This document shows, piece by piece, positions 52,133-60,135 of a stretch of 64,000 bases of DNA. The stretch lies in contig PLBY01000161.1 in the NCBI GenBank assembly GCA_003134655.1, forward strand, positions 262,214 through 326,213. Direction: 5' to 3'. Within the stretch, counting starts at the first letter, position 1; each line of letters opens with the position of its first letter. The DNA comes from Acidobacteriaceae bacterium. Lineage in GTDB: Bacteria; Acidobacteriota; Terriglobia; Terriglobales; Acidobacteriaceae. Both the position numbers and the translations under genes were made by a program. The notes beneath the pieces are model-generated. The model worked only from the letters and a program-made list of their open reading frames with translations, was not told the DNA's origin and did not search any database.

Positions 52133-52461
52133 CGACGCACTCCAGAGGAAACCGGGAGCCGGGCGCAGGAGGTAAGCACGTCCCAGCCCACCAAGAATAG
52201 ACGATGAACCTCAATGTCTACAACCGGCCCGCGTTCGATTTTTTCCCGCATAGAACTCAACCCCACAGGACCACCCTCTTCGTATTTCATACTTTCGCAC
52301 TGCACTCACCGCCGCCAGTGGAGATCGTCATCAGGGTGGGATGACAAATGTCACACGAAGCTGAACATAACAATTACAACCGCGGTCGCGACCATAAAGT
52401 TACGCCGTAAATTCAAGGGGGCGGCGATGGAGCGAAGTATGCCGCCGGCAACCATTCCGTA
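52133..52461. other. Gene-free spacer between the efflux operon and the DinB gene
   Basis: No convincing gene in any frame. The AT-rich part around 52340-52420 (GACAAATGTCACACG, AACATAACAATTACAAC) is the best place for a promoter of the efflux operon or a regulator site. GATGACAAATGTCA holds the short palindrome TGACAAATGTCA (52342-52353), a possible binding site. Confidence 0.35.
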
Positions 52462-52974
52462 CTAGTCGAAGCGTCCCTCATCCGCCGAAGGCCCGTAAAT
52501 CGCAGGCACGGACGCGTCGTTGAGCCTTAGATACACGGTCAACTGTCCACGGTGATGTGCGAGGTGGTTGAACACTTCGTCCGTGATCATGACGTGCCGC
52601 GGATTCTCGCTGGCCACGTGCCCGCCCACGACGAGCCTCCAGGGCGTCAGCAGATGCTCGTCCGTCGTATTCTGCAAAGCTGCCCGTGCCTCAGCGACAC
52701 CGGCATCGAGCGCGGACGCCAGCTCGGCCCGCGTGCGCCATTCCAGAGGCTTGAACTTCGCAGCCGCCGGCGATTTGAGATCGAGTTCGTCCTGATTGAC
52801 CATCGTGGCGACCCACGATGGCATGGTCGCCACCAGAGACGCCAGATAGCCGAGAGGCATCGATTTCGGATGCGGCTTCCAATCGTTATGCCCTTCGGGC
52901 ACACGCGCCAGCGCGCTGCGCGTTCCGTCAGCTTCCCGTTCCAGTTCCGCGAGCAATAGCTCTGTCAGCTTCAT
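52462..52974 (-). CDS. DinB-superfamily protein
   Basis: The 170-residue member of the DinB/YfiT-like four-helix metal-binding fold contains LAELEREADGTRSALARVPEGHNDWKPHPK and the HxxxH-type metal motif in FNHLAHHRGQLTVYLRLND near the C-terminus. A third ligand His is expected in the N-terminal KPHPKSMPLGYLASL region. Family members are thiol-dependent transferases (for example mycothiol or bacillithiol S-transferases), but the cofactor cannot be told here. GAGGAGAAGAAT before ATG 52974 supports this start. It is divergent from the WYL regulator, which likely controls it. Confidence 0.88.
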   Translation of the reverse strand: MKLTELLLAELEREADGTRSALARVPEGHNDWKPHPKSMPLGYLASLVATMPSWVATMVNQDELDLKSPAAAKFKPLEWRTRAELASALDAGVAEARAALQNTTDEHLLTPWRLVVGGHVASENPRHVMITDEVFNHLAHHRGQLTVYLRLNDASVPAIYGPSADEGRFD

Positions 52975-53045
52975 ATTCTTCTCCTCATTTATGCGATTCA
53001 ACCAATAACCCGTCCCGAATCGACAAGCGGAACCGTATCAGCAAT

Positions 53046-53066
53046 TGAGGACAGATTCAGTCCTCG
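53046..53066. promoter_or_regulatory. Inverted repeat in the DinB/WYL divergent spacer, candidate operator
   Basis: GAGGAC (53047-53052) and GTCCTC (53060-53065) flank AGATTCA. The position between divergent dinB and its presumed WYL regulator suits an autoregulatory operator. Confidence 0.4.
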
Positions 53067-53097
53067 ATCCATGGCACAATACTCACGGCCCAAAATC

Positions 53098-54063
53098 ATG
53101 CTGCAGACCTCAGCCCGGTTGCTCCTCCTGCTGTCCCTTTTTCAAGTGCAGCGCTATTGGTCCGGAGCTGATCTTTCCGATCGGCTCGATGTCACTGCGC
53201 GCACCCTCCGTCGCGATGTCGATCGGCTGCGCAGCCTGGGATATCCCGTGCATTCCACCTCAGGAACCGCGGGGGGCTACCAGCTGGGTGCCGGAGCAAC
53301 GCTGCCTCCGCTGCTGCTCGACGATGACGAAGCGGTCGCGGTCGCGCTCGGACTGCGAACCTCCGCCAGCAGCGTCACTGGCATCGAGGAGGCCTCGATG
53401 CGCGCGCTGATGAAGCTCGAGCAGGTGCTGCCACCGCGATTGGGCCATCGCGTCGCCGCGCTGCACGCCTTTATCGTGCCCCTGGGCGGTCGAGATTCAG
53501 GCAGCCGAGGTCCAACCGTGGATGCGGAACGTCTGTCGGCCATCGCCGGCGCCTGCCGCGATCAGGAAGGAATTCGATTCAGTTATCACAACCGCACCGG
53601 TGCACCCAGCGCCCGCATCGTGGAACCCCATCGCCTTGTGCATACCGGTTATCGCTGGTATCTCGTGGCGTGGGATCTGGTGCGCAAAGACTGGCGAACC
53701 TTCCGGGTGGACCGCATGGAAGGCAAGCTGAAGACCTCAACGCGTTTCAAACCGCGCAAGCCGCCCGAGGGAGACTTTGCAGCCTTTGTTTCGAAGTCGC
53801 TGTCGCAGATGCCGTATCCCTACCATGCACGGGTAACTCTGGATGCGCCGGTCGATGTTGTCGCCGAGCGCATTCCCCCTTCGGCGGGGGTGCTGGAAGC
53901 CATCGATGACCACTCCTGCACGCTCCGCACGGGCTCTCATTCACTGGAGGGAATCACGATCCACCTGTCGCTGCTCGGGGTCGGCTTCCGTGTGCACGAA
54001 CCACCGGAACTCATCGACTACATCCGGCAATTGACGGAGCGCCTGAGGGGTGCGACCGGCTAG
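53098..54063 (+). CDS. YafY-type HTH-WYL transcriptional regulator
   Basis: The 321-residue regulator has an N-terminal HTH (LLLLLSLFQVQRYWSGADLSDRLDVTARTLRRDVDRLRSLG) of the DeoR/YafY type. A linker with LPPLLLDDDEAVAVALGLR follows, then the WYL domain with RIVEPHRLVHTGYRWYLVAWD and TFRVDRMEG. A C-terminal WCX-like extension (GVGFRVHEPPELIDYI) ends the protein. WYL domains often sense nucleic acid or nucleotide ligands. An upstream in-frame ATG at 53071 would add nine residues; 53098 fits the family start better. It is divergent from dinB. Confidence 0.9.
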   Translation: MLQTSARLLLLLSLFQVQRYWSGADLSDRLDVTARTLRRDVDRLRSLGYPVHSTSGTAGGYQLGAGATLPPLLLDDDEAVAVALGLRTSASSVTGIEEASMRALMKLEQVLPPRLGHRVAALHAFIVPLGGRDSGSRGPTVDAERLSAIAGACRDQEGIRFSYHNRTGAPSARIVEPHRLVHTGYRWYLVAWDLVRKDWRTFRVDRMEGKLKTSTRFKPRKPPEGDFAAFVSKSLSQMPYPYHARVTLDAPVDVVAERIPPSAGVLEAIDDHSCTLRTGSHSLEGITIHLSLLGVGFRVHEPPELIDYIRQLTERLRGATG

Positions 54064-54123
54064 AACCTCGCGCTGGCGCATGTCCACTTAGTTGGTATGC
54101 GGCGACCCACGTCAGTCAGGCGC

Positions 54124-54630
54124 CTATGCCGCGGCTTCTGGGCTCGGTTTTGTCTTTCGGGCGAGCTTGCTCTTCTGCAGCGCCGCGGATTTCTGTTTCT
54201 TGCGCGCCTCTTTGCGGCGCATCTTGGCCATCCACTCCCGGGAATACATGGTCCCGCGGCATTTGCGGGAACCGCAGTGGCACGGAGCGGGCTCTTCGTC
54301 GTCGTAGAGGTTGTAGTCCCAGACCAGTTCCTCACCGGCGGCGATGTCGCGGATGGCGAAGAGCCAGACGCGGCCCTTGATCTCGTCGACTTCGCAGTTG
54401 GGATCGCAGGAGTGATTCAGATAGGCGCCCAGACCGTGGCCGTCGATTACGGTCTTTCCGTCATCGAGCCCATAGAGATAGGTGCGGGATACGCCGTCGT
54501 AACGGCGGTCGGCCTCTTCGGCGGTGATGCGCTCACCGGCATACTCGACCACGCGAGTTCCCTTGCGGATGGGCTTCGAAGTGTAGACCCCAACGGAATG
54601 AATAGGTGAAGGGCGGACGACTAAAGACAT
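54124..54630 (-). CDS. SET-domain lysine methyltransferase-like protein
   Basis: The 168-residue SET-domain protein opens VVRPSPIHSVGVYTSKPIRKG, then VVEYAGERITAEEADRR, the SAM/substrate motif GAYLNHSCDPNC, and GEELVWDYN with the catalytic Tyr. A post-SET zinc motif follows: CHCGSRKCRG plus the Cys in NHSCDPNC. The Lys/Ala-rich tail (KKQKSAALQKSKLARK) may bind nucleic acid. SET proteins are chiefly eukaryotic histone methyltransferases but occur in bacteria; the target (ribosomal or nucleoid protein) is unknown. It has no signal peptide. Confidence 0.93.
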   Translation of the reverse strand: MSLVVRPSPIHSVGVYTSKPIRKGTRVVEYAGERITAEEADRRYDGVSRTYLYGLDDGKTVIDGHGLGAYLNHSCDPNCEVDEIKGRVWLFAIRDIAAGEELVWDYNLYDDEEPAPCHCGSRKCRGTMYSREWMAKMRRKEARKKQKSAALQKSKLARKTKPSPEAAA

Positions 54631-54774
54631 GAACTAATTTCGCATGACCGGGCAGTTTTGGGGAGTGTGAAAATCGCTGGCGCGGAATTTCTCCAAGTAG
54701 CCCTGCCCCGTAAATCGGACGGGACCGCAATCTGCCTGCCCGTCACGTTCGGCGGTTTTCGCGCTCGACCCGGT

Positions 54775-55386
54775 CTACGGATCGGAGACGGCACTCCCAA
54801 AGCCTTGTTTGCGCGCGGAGTCCTGCATATTCTCCAGTTGTTTTTTCTGCTCCTCCAGTTGCGCCTTCATGGATTCCGCCTGCTCCTGTTTTTGCTTCTG
54901 GCGTTCGTTCCACTGCACGCAGTTGGCAACGCAGTTCGCACCGGCATAGCGGATGGACTCGCTGAGACTCGCGATCTCGCTCTCCAAACCAGCGATGGCG
55001 CTCTTCTGGGCCTGAATCCGCGATTTCAATTGTTCTGCTCGAGCGTCTCGGTCGCCAGAGTTTGGTGTGGCATCAGGCTCGTCGTCCGCTTGAGAACTGC
55101 GTGCGGTCGTTACGGTCGGTCCTACGTGCGACGGGATCTCGTCGTTGGTGATCACGTGAGGTGACTTGGCCGGTTGCGCGTCCTTCGCGCTGGCATCAGT
55201 TGCCGGGGTTTGCTTGCTGGAAGCATCCTTCGGGGAAGCGTCTTTCGCCTGCGCGTCCTTCTGCTGCTTTTGCAGGCGGGACTGGCGAGCCACATCTCCA
55301 AGAGATTGCGAATCCTGACCGTAAGCCGTGAAGGCGCACAGGAAAGCGCTGGCTGCCAGCAAAACGAAAACACGCCGTGTCGGCAT
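54775..55386 (-). CDS. Secreted protein with charged linker and coiled coil
   Basis: The 203-residue product has a signal peptide (VFVLLAASAFLCAFTAYGQ), an Ala/Lys/Asp low-complexity stretch (QKDAQAKDASPKDASSKQT) of about 50 residues, and a C-terminal coiled coil (EQLKSRIQAQKSAIAGLESEIASLSES; QKQEQAESMKAQLEEQKKQLENM). Two Cys in YAGANCVANCVQW may form a disulfide. No catalytic motif is visible. Such periplasmic coiled-coil proteins are common near TonB/Tol systems, but none is adjacent here. Confidence 0.7.
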   Translation of the reverse strand: MPTRRVFVLLAASAFLCAFTAYGQDSQSLGDVARQSRLQKQQKDAQAKDASPKDASSKQTPATDASAKDAQPAKSPHVITNDEIPSHVGPTVTTARSSQADDEPDATPNSGDRDARAEQLKSRIQAQKSAIAGLESEIASLSESIRYAGANCVANCVQWNERQKQKQEQAESMKAQLEEQKKQLENMQDSARKQGFGSAVSDP

Positions 55387-55501
55387 AGAGAGACCTCCGG
55401 TAGCAAATCGTTGGGAGCGTGGGCTCCGGCCATGGTATCGCCCAGGGCGTCGCGGTCGGAGGTTACGTTTGTACAGTGTTCGGCGGGTTCCTTGATGGCG
55501 G

Positions 55502-56533
55502 TTAGCGGGCGATTAGCGCATCCAGCTTTGCGAGCAGGGCCCCATTCCCTTGTCGCGGATATTGCGTCAGCGCCTCGCGATAGTGCGGAAGATTATAGAG
55601 GAATGCCTCAACCCGCTCTTTGTTCAACTCTTCCCAGTATGCGCCATAGCCAGACTTTTCCAGCCAGTACGCATTGAAGATTTGCTCGAACTGGTGGCTC
55701 ACCGGAACCGCCAGATAAGGCTTGCCCAAGTGCAGAGCCTCGGTGACCAGCGAGAATCCCGAATTGGCGACGATGGCGCGGGCGCTGGTCAGGTCGGCGA
55801 AGAAGCCATCAACAGACGGTTTCTTATAAAGGATGTTCCCGTCCTGTCCCTCCCGCCCGAAACCGTAGGCAACAAAGCGGCAGCGGACTGAACTTAACAG
55901 CTTTGCGAGAGTCGGCGCGGGTGAGGTCACATAAACCAGCACGTGCTCGCCCTGTGTAGGAGTAGCATCAAGGATTTCCTGCCGCAGCAGAGGAGGAAAC
56001 AGAAATGTATTGCGCTTGCGAATCGGCGCGCTGAAGAAAGAAATAACCAGGTAGGCGCTGGCGCGCGGTGTCATGAGGCGGGTCACAAGTTTGGCGGCCA
56101 TGGCGTCGCTCCGATATTGCTTGGGATACGAAACCACAGCATTCGTGAGGCAATGCTGATTATCGATGGAAATGACCGGGAGATCGTTCTTGTGTCCGAC
56201 ATGACAGGTGAGAGGTTCGAAGTCGGTGATGACCAGGTCGGTCTTCCATTCGTCGACCAGGTCTTCCAGGCGTGAGAGGCTCCTCGCCGCTTGCGGCATC
56301 GTGATCAGATTCTTGACGATGGTGCGTTCGTAGCGCACGCGATTGTTGAGATAGGCGAAGCGGAAGCCGTAAATCTCGGTGACGTCGAACTGGCCCTTGA
56401 GATTTTGCAGGCCGCGGTCAAACGACGCAACGTGGACGACGTGCCCTTGAGCGACGAGATGTGACAGCACTTCCCTCGCTCGGGTGGAATGGCCCGCGCC
56501 TTCGCCGTTTACGCCGTAGAGAATGTTAGCCAT
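55502..56533 (-). CDS. MJ1255/VC2487-type glycosyltransferase
   Basis: The 343-residue product belongs to the MurG/UDP-glucuronosyl-like GT-B family often annotated MJ1255/VC2487. The N-terminal Gly-rich motif is ILYGVNGEGAGHSTRAREVL. The middle has DLVITDFEPLTCHVG and DNQHCLTNAV. The C-terminal donor domain has FVAYGFGREGQDGN, IVANSGFSLVTEALHLGKPYLAVPVSHQFEQIFNA with the typical GGxSxxxEAL-like loop. The substrate is unknown. No neighbours of cell-wall assembly are present. ATG 56533 has no obvious Shine-Dalgarno. Confidence 0.9.
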   Translation of the reverse strand: MANILYGVNGEGAGHSTRAREVLSHLVAQGHVVHVASFDRGLQNLKGQFDVTEIYGFRFAYLNNRVRYERTIVKNLITMPQAARSLSRLEDLVDEWKTDLVITDFEPLTCHVGHKNDLPVISIDNQHCLTNAVVSYPKQYRSDAMAAKLVTRLMTPRASAYLVISFFSAPIRKRNTFLFPPLLRQEILDATPTQGEHVLVYVTSPAPTLAKLLSSVRCRFVAYGFGREGQDGNILYKKPSVDGFFADLTSARAIVANSGFSLVTEALHLGKPYLAVPVSHQFEQIFNAYWLEKSGYGAYWEELNKERVEAFLYNLPHYREALTQYPRQGNGALLAKLDALIAR

Positions 56534-56659
56534 GAGATCGAAGGCGAGTATACCGCGCCAAGCCTCTTAACTGTTGCGCGATCACCCCAAGCGAAAGCGC
56601 CCTCTGGCAGCATCGCTGCAGATGCGAAAGGAATCCGACCAAGAAGTCATTTTACTGAT

Positions 56660-56688
56660 TTGCGACTCCGGTTTGGCGCTGCCATAAT
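56660..56688 (+). promoter_or_regulatory. Promoter of the SRAP gene (leaderless)
   Basis: TTGCGA (56660-56665), a 17-nt spacer and CATAAT (56683-56688), followed by six bases and ATG 56695. The hexamer positions predict transcription starting at the start codon. Confidence 0.55.
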
Positions 56689-56694
56689 CTCCTC

Positions 56695-57390
56695 ATGTGC
56701 GGACGGTATCGACTTTCGCGGCGAAAACAGGTGGTGGAAGAGTACTTCGAGAGTGCCTCGGAAGAAGAAGACTGGAGTCCCCGCTATAACATTGCCCCCA
56801 CCCAGCCCGTGACGACGGTTCGGCAAGAAGGCTCGAGCAGAATTCTCTCGATGATGAGGTGGGGTCTGGTGCCCTCGTGGGCCATCGACATCAAGATTGG
56901 CAACCAACTGATCAACGGCCGCAGCGAAACTGTGTTGGAGAAACCTGCTTTCCGGGATTCTTTCCGCACGCGTCGATGCCTGATCCCCGCCGACGGCTTT
57001 TATGAGTGGAAGAAATCAGGCAAGCAGCGACAACCGTTTCACTTCGGAATGAAAGACAATTCTCTGTTCGCCTTTGCCGGAGTCTGGGACCGGTGGAAGT
57101 CGCCGGGCGGCCCCATGCTTCACTCCTGCTCGATCCTGACGACCGCTCCCAACGAATTGCTCGGCGGGGTGCACGACCGCATGCCGGTGATCCTTCCCCG
57201 TCGGCACTATGAGTCCTGGCTGACGGCGCCCGCGGCTGAGGCGGAGCGACTGGCGGAACTGCTGGTGCCTTTCGACGCGGGTTTCATGAGCCGGTATCCA
57301 GTCAGTTCCCTGGTCAACAAGCCGGAAAACGACACGCCGGAATGTGCCCGGGAAGTGCCGGAGCCTGAAACGCAGACGCATCTGTGGTGA
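56695..57390 (+). CDS. SOS response-associated peptidase (SRAP/YedK/HMCES)
   Basis: SRAP proteins form a covalent thiazolidine link between Cys2 and abasic sites in single-stranded DNA, protecting them. The 231-residue product starts MCGRYRLSR, so removal of Met exposes Cys2. Other motifs: YNIAPTQPVTTV with the conserved Asn, MRWGLVPSWA, NGRSETVLEKPAFRDSF, CLIPADGFYEWKK with the catalytic Glu, and HDRMPVILP with the active-site His. Normal length, single gene. Confidence 0.96.
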   Translation: MCGRYRLSRRKQVVEEYFESASEEEDWSPRYNIAPTQPVTTVRQEGSSRILSMMRWGLVPSWAIDIKIGNQLINGRSETVLEKPAFRDSFRTRRCLIPADGFYEWKKSGKQRQPFHFGMKDNSLFAFAGVWDRWKSPGGPMLHSCSILTTAPNELLGGVHDRMPVILPRRHYESWLTAPAAEAERLAELLVPFDAGFMSRYPVSSLVNKPENDTPECAREVPEPETQTHLW

Positions 57391-57430
57391 AACCGAAGCA
57401 AGTTTGGAGGTTCTCACGGGCAAAACAAAA

Positions 57431-57459
57431 CGCCCCAGACTCAGTTTGAGTCTTGGGAC
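57431..57459 (-). terminator. Hairpin with T-rich tail on the minus strand
   Basis: CCCCAGACTC and GAGTCTTGGG pair around AGTTT. On the minus strand the stem is followed by CGTTTTGTTTTG, so it would terminate minus-strand transcription entering from the structured region. Confidence 0.5.
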
Positions 57460-57469
57460 GTATGTTGAT

Positions 57470-57705
57470 CAGCCCTCCCCCAAGTGCTGCTCAAGAAGAA
57501 GCATAGACGCTGCCGGAAGAGTAGTGTATGGCACGAGAGTGCTATCGGTATGCACCGATTAGGTGGCAGCCCCGGACAGAGTTTCTTGTATGATTCGGGG
57601 CGCTCTAACTCCGGTCCTACCGGGCGGGCCTTCCCCCAATATTCGTCCGGCTAGGATATGGTCCAGGAGGGGGTAGGGTACGTGGAAAACGCGTACCCTT
57701 TTCAC
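57470..57705. ncRNA. Orphan structured-RNA candidate (strand unresolved)
   Basis: A 236-base gene-free stretch shows nested pairing. A closing stem joins CCCTCCCC (57473-57480) with GGGGTAGGG (57669-57677). An inner stem joins GCTGCCGGA with TCCGGCTAG. Internal hairpins are GGCAC-gaga-GTGCT, ATCGGT-atgc-ACCGAT, GCCCCG..CGGGGC and CCGGT-cct-ACCGG. The right end holds a strong plus-strand terminator; the left end holds the minus-strand one. It does not match RNase P, tmRNA, SRP or any riboswitch I can name, and 6S RNA cannot be confirmed. PilZ, SRAP or both could be bystanders. Confidence 0.35.
57676..57702 (+). terminator. Plus-strand intrinsic terminator
   Basis: GGGTACGTG-gaaaa-CGCGTACCC (nine pairs including one G-U) followed by TTTT. 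It closes the structured region from the left on the plus strand. Confidence 0.6.
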
Positions 57706-57743
57706 CTCAACCTCGAAACTGGGGCTGCCAGAGACTAGGCCGG

Positions 57744-58175
57744 CTAGGTTTCAGTGTGCCAGGCAGGCACGAGATTCATTCCAGTGAACCAGATCGCTGT
57801 GCTCTGCTGTGGGCGCGGGGAGGGCCGTTTTTCTTCCTTGGAGCTCGAACGTAGCCCAGTTTCAGAGAGCGGAAGCTTGAACGCGCCATCTAACTGGATT
57901 GCGACCGCGAAGTCGCCGCTGTCCTTTGGCTTCACCCGAAGAACCTTGCCGTGAGCGCTCAACAGAATGCCTGGATCGGGCAAGTGCTCCACTCCAATCG
58001 ATACCTCTACCGCAGAGCCCACTGGGATCAGAAAAGAGCTCGACAGCAGAATGCCGCCCAGGCTGATGTTCTCAGACCGAGCGCGCATTTCCTTGCGTTG
58101 GGCCATCCGGACAAGGACTGGCAAGTGTAACGGGAAGCGAACGTCTCGTCGTTCTGACCGCTGTGGGGAGTCCAT
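57744..58175 (-). CDS. PilZ-domain protein
   Basis: The 143-residue c-di-GMP effector-like protein carries the PilZ RxxxR region in QRSERRDVRFPLHLPV, the second motif as (D/N)xSxxG in SENISLGGILLSS, and a beta-barrel core through VLRVKPKDSGDFAVAIQLDG. The short C-terminal extension is low complexity. PilZ proteins respond to c-di-GMP in motility or biofilm control; no cyclase is nearby. ATG 58175 gives MDSPQRSERR; the longer frame adds 15 residues without similarity. Confidence 0.85.
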   Translation of the reverse strand: MDSPQRSERRDVRFPLHLPVLVRMAQRKEMRARSENISLGGILLSSSFLIPVGSAVEVSIGVEHLPDPGILLSAHGKVLRVKPKDSGDFAVAIQLDGAFKLPLSETGLRSSSKEEKRPSPRPQQSTAIWFTGMNLVPAWHTET

Positions 58176-58330
58176 CGGTTTACTCCGAATGAGGGATGAC
58201 CGGAGCATACGTTGAAGCACAGTCCCGCGGCAGGTATCAGAGGTGCTGTCGGCGCGGCGAAAAAGGCCAAGCCGATGGTGGGTAACGTATTACGGCTCAG
58301 TCTGCGCATTTGGCCAGTGTCTCCTTCCGG

Positions 58331-58894
58331 TTACCGCCACACACTCAGCGACAGGATTCCCAAGACAACGGCCACGGCGACGGCGAACGGTCGCACCGTG
58401 ACCGAAGGGAAGTAGTGGCGCAGTCCCTTTCCGACACCCACCGCCAACAGCCCCTTGGTCATCAAAGCCAGCGTCCCTGCTCCCCAGATGAGAAACGGAA
58501 CCTGATAACGCGCCGATAGCGCTGCCGCTGTCAGCTGGCCTCCGTCTGCCCATTCGGAAAAAAACACTGACGAAAAGGCAAGGACGCATGCCCCTAACCC
58601 CGTCATCGGTCCGACCGCCTGCGAACGCTCTTCACGCTTTCTCCACAGAGCCGCTGCCATCAGAAAAAATGTCGCGCCGTTGAGGCAGGCCAGGATCTTT
58701 GGCGGAATGCTCCCAATCAAATGCCCCATCATCACGGCAACAAGCATTTTCACCATGAACGCCAAACTGATGCCGACATAAATCTGTCGGGCGGGCAAGC
58801 GGGTGCACAGGCTCGAGACCGTGTATACCGTCTTGTCGCCAGCCAATTCAACGAGGAACACCGCGATAAACGCGGTGAAGAAAATGTAGACCAC
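58331..58894 (-). CDS. TMEM165/GDT1-family (UPF0016) cation transporter
   Basis: The 187-residue membrane protein has six predicted helices and the two signature ExGDK motifs of the GDT1/UPF0016 family: VELAGDKTVYT in helix 1 and the degenerate second copy FFSEWADGGQL. Family members export Mn2+ or Ca2+ (bacterial MneP/Mnx-type). The second motif has Ala and Gly in place of G-D-K, so transport chemistry may be altered. It is transcribed with the unknown gene 58902-59735 seven bases upstream. Confidence 0.86.
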   Translation of the reverse strand: MVYIFFTAFIAVFLVELAGDKTVYTVSSLCTRLPARQIYVGISLAFMVKMLVAVMMGHLIGSIPPKILACLNGATFFLMAAALWRKREERSQAVGPMTGLGACVLAFSSVFFSEWADGGQLTAAALSARYQVPFLIWGAGTLALMTKGLLAVGVGKGLRHYFPSVTVRPFAVAVAVVLGILSLSVWR

Positions 58895-58901
58895 GGGCCA
58901 C

Positions 58902-59735
58902 CTACTTCAGCTGAATGTCGAGGACGGGGTGGAGTTCGATTCCGTTCGACTGCGAGACTCCCATCTGACCGTGTACCACGTCGAAGAATCCAACCCCCGT
59001 AATGGTGGCGCGTTGCCGGACTTTGCTCTTGAAAGGACGCGTCGTGTCCGGTCCCACATTCACGCTCGGAGCCGCCGCCCCTGGTCCACTCGGCTGGGGC
59101 ATGGTGCTGGCCGGAAGCAGGTATTTGCCGGGGCCCTGCACGAACGGTTGTGCTGACAAATTCGCCCCAATAATTCCGTTCACGACCTCGCGTGCTGCCT
59201 GAATGTTGGCGGCCCAGGGACTGGCCTTGATAAACGCAGGGTCTGGTTTGGGAACCTCGCCGATCATGGTTTCACCACTGCCCCCCTGCAGCACCAGGTG
59301 CTGATCTCCGTCGGCTTCCAGCTTGACCGCGATAATGTCCGCCTCCAGTTGCCAGATTGTCGTCTCCACAGGACGGATCCGGTGCTCGTACCACCACTGA
59401 TCGAACCCGCTAGTTGGGCTCGCTGGCAGCGGGTGGTTTGGATCATCTGGGCGAGGCATGTTCACCATTTGTTCCACAGTCGTCGGAACGATGCCCGGCA
59501 CCGTACCGCCGTCCACGGTATTCTGCCCCACATCCCCCACGTCAGCGTCGTTCCCAGTCTTCACATCCCAGCGTTCCACCCCCGGTTTGACGGCGATTTC
59601 CGCCACAGGTCCGAGAGGCGCGGCTGCCGCAGGTGCCATGGCCATGATCGACTTGACGATTTTTCCCGCATCCGCGGGCTCTAGCAGATCAAAAGTCTTG
59701 CCCCCAATTGTGATCGGTCGATTGCTCTCAGTCAT
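58902..59735 (-). CDS. Conserved hypothetical protein with C-terminal IELHPV motif
   Basis: The 277-residue product has no signal peptide or membrane segment. It starts MTESNRPITIGGKTFDLLEPADAG, has a Pro-rich centre and the tail RQRATITGVGFFDVVHGQMG followed by NGIELHPVLDIQL. This TGVGFFD...HG...IELHPV ending is recalled from a family of actinobacterial and acidobacterial secreted proteins of unknown function; the fold is not known to me. In the cluster it is just upstream of the GDT1 transporter. Confidence 0.6.
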   Translation of the reverse strand: MTESNRPITIGGKTFDLLEPADAGKIVKSIMAMAPAAAAPLGPVAEIAVKPGVERWDVKTGNDADVGDVGQNTVDGGTVPGIVPTTVEQMVNMPRPDDPNHPLPASPTSGFDQWWYEHRIRPVETTIWQLEADIIAVKLEADGDQHLVLQGGSGETMIGEVPKPDPAFIKASPWAANIQAAREVVNGIIGANLSAQPFVQGPGKYLLPASTMPQPSGPGAAAPSVNVGPDTTRPFKSKVRQRATITGVGFFDVVHGQMGVSQSNGIELHPVLDIQLK

Positions 59736-59853
59736 TGGCGTAGCTCCCCTCTCAAAAATAGTGAAATCCAGTTGGTCCCAGAATCAAAAACTTGCATCCT
59801 ATTTCCACCATCCTGCGCGGCTGAGGCGTCTGGTTTACCCATGCCGGCGGGAG

Positions 59854-59859
59854 TACAAT
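59854..59859 (+). promoter_or_regulatory. -10 hexamer 6 nt before the 84-aa gene (leaderless)
   Basis: TACAAT, six bases, then ATG 59866. The spacing equals that of the ruvX and SRAP cases. Confidence 0.45.
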
Positions 59860-59865
59860 CACATC

Positions 59866-60120
59866 ATGGGCAACGGTCCTCAAAAAACGCCATGGACAGC
59901 AACCCAGGGTGCTGCCACTCAGGCTGCCGTTCCTCATCGGCCTGTCGATGACAGTTCCGAAACACCGAGCAAAGATACCCCCGTTAAGTCCACGCCGCTC
60001 GGTCTACCGATCAGTTCCGAAGACTATGAGCGCCTTAAGTCTCGCGCACGATTCGAGAAGTCATCCGAATCAGCGATCGGCCATCAGGACTCTTCTGTGA
60101 CTTCAGATCGCGAAGACTGA
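59866..60120 (+). CDS. Small polar, probably disordered protein (84 aa)
   Basis: The product MGNGPQKTPWTATQGAATQA... is rich in Thr, Ser, Pro and charged residues, with a short conserved-looking core PLGLPISSEDYERLKSRARF. There are no Cys, no membrane segment and no signal peptide. ATG 59866 has a TACAAT six bases upstream. The frame is open further upstream, but that region belongs to the opposite-strand gene. I do not recognise the family. Confidence 0.55.
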   Translation: MGNGPQKTPWTATQGAATQAAVPHRPVDDSSETPSKDTPVKSTPLGLPISSEDYERLKSRARFEKSSESAIGHQDSSVTSDRED

Positions 60121-60135
60121 TTCTCAGCTGATCCG

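Noticed and set aside
52214..52465. 83-codon plus-strand frame in the spacer before the DinB gene
   Set aside because: No ribosome binding site, no domain-like pattern and composition typical of noncoding DNA; not called.
57470..57705. Assignment of the structured region as 6S RNA, tmRNA, SRP RNA or a c-di-GMP riboswitch
   Set aside because: The rod-like 6S shape, tmRNA 3' end, SRP helix-8 motif and GEMM core were looked for and not found, so only an unnamed structured candidate is reported.
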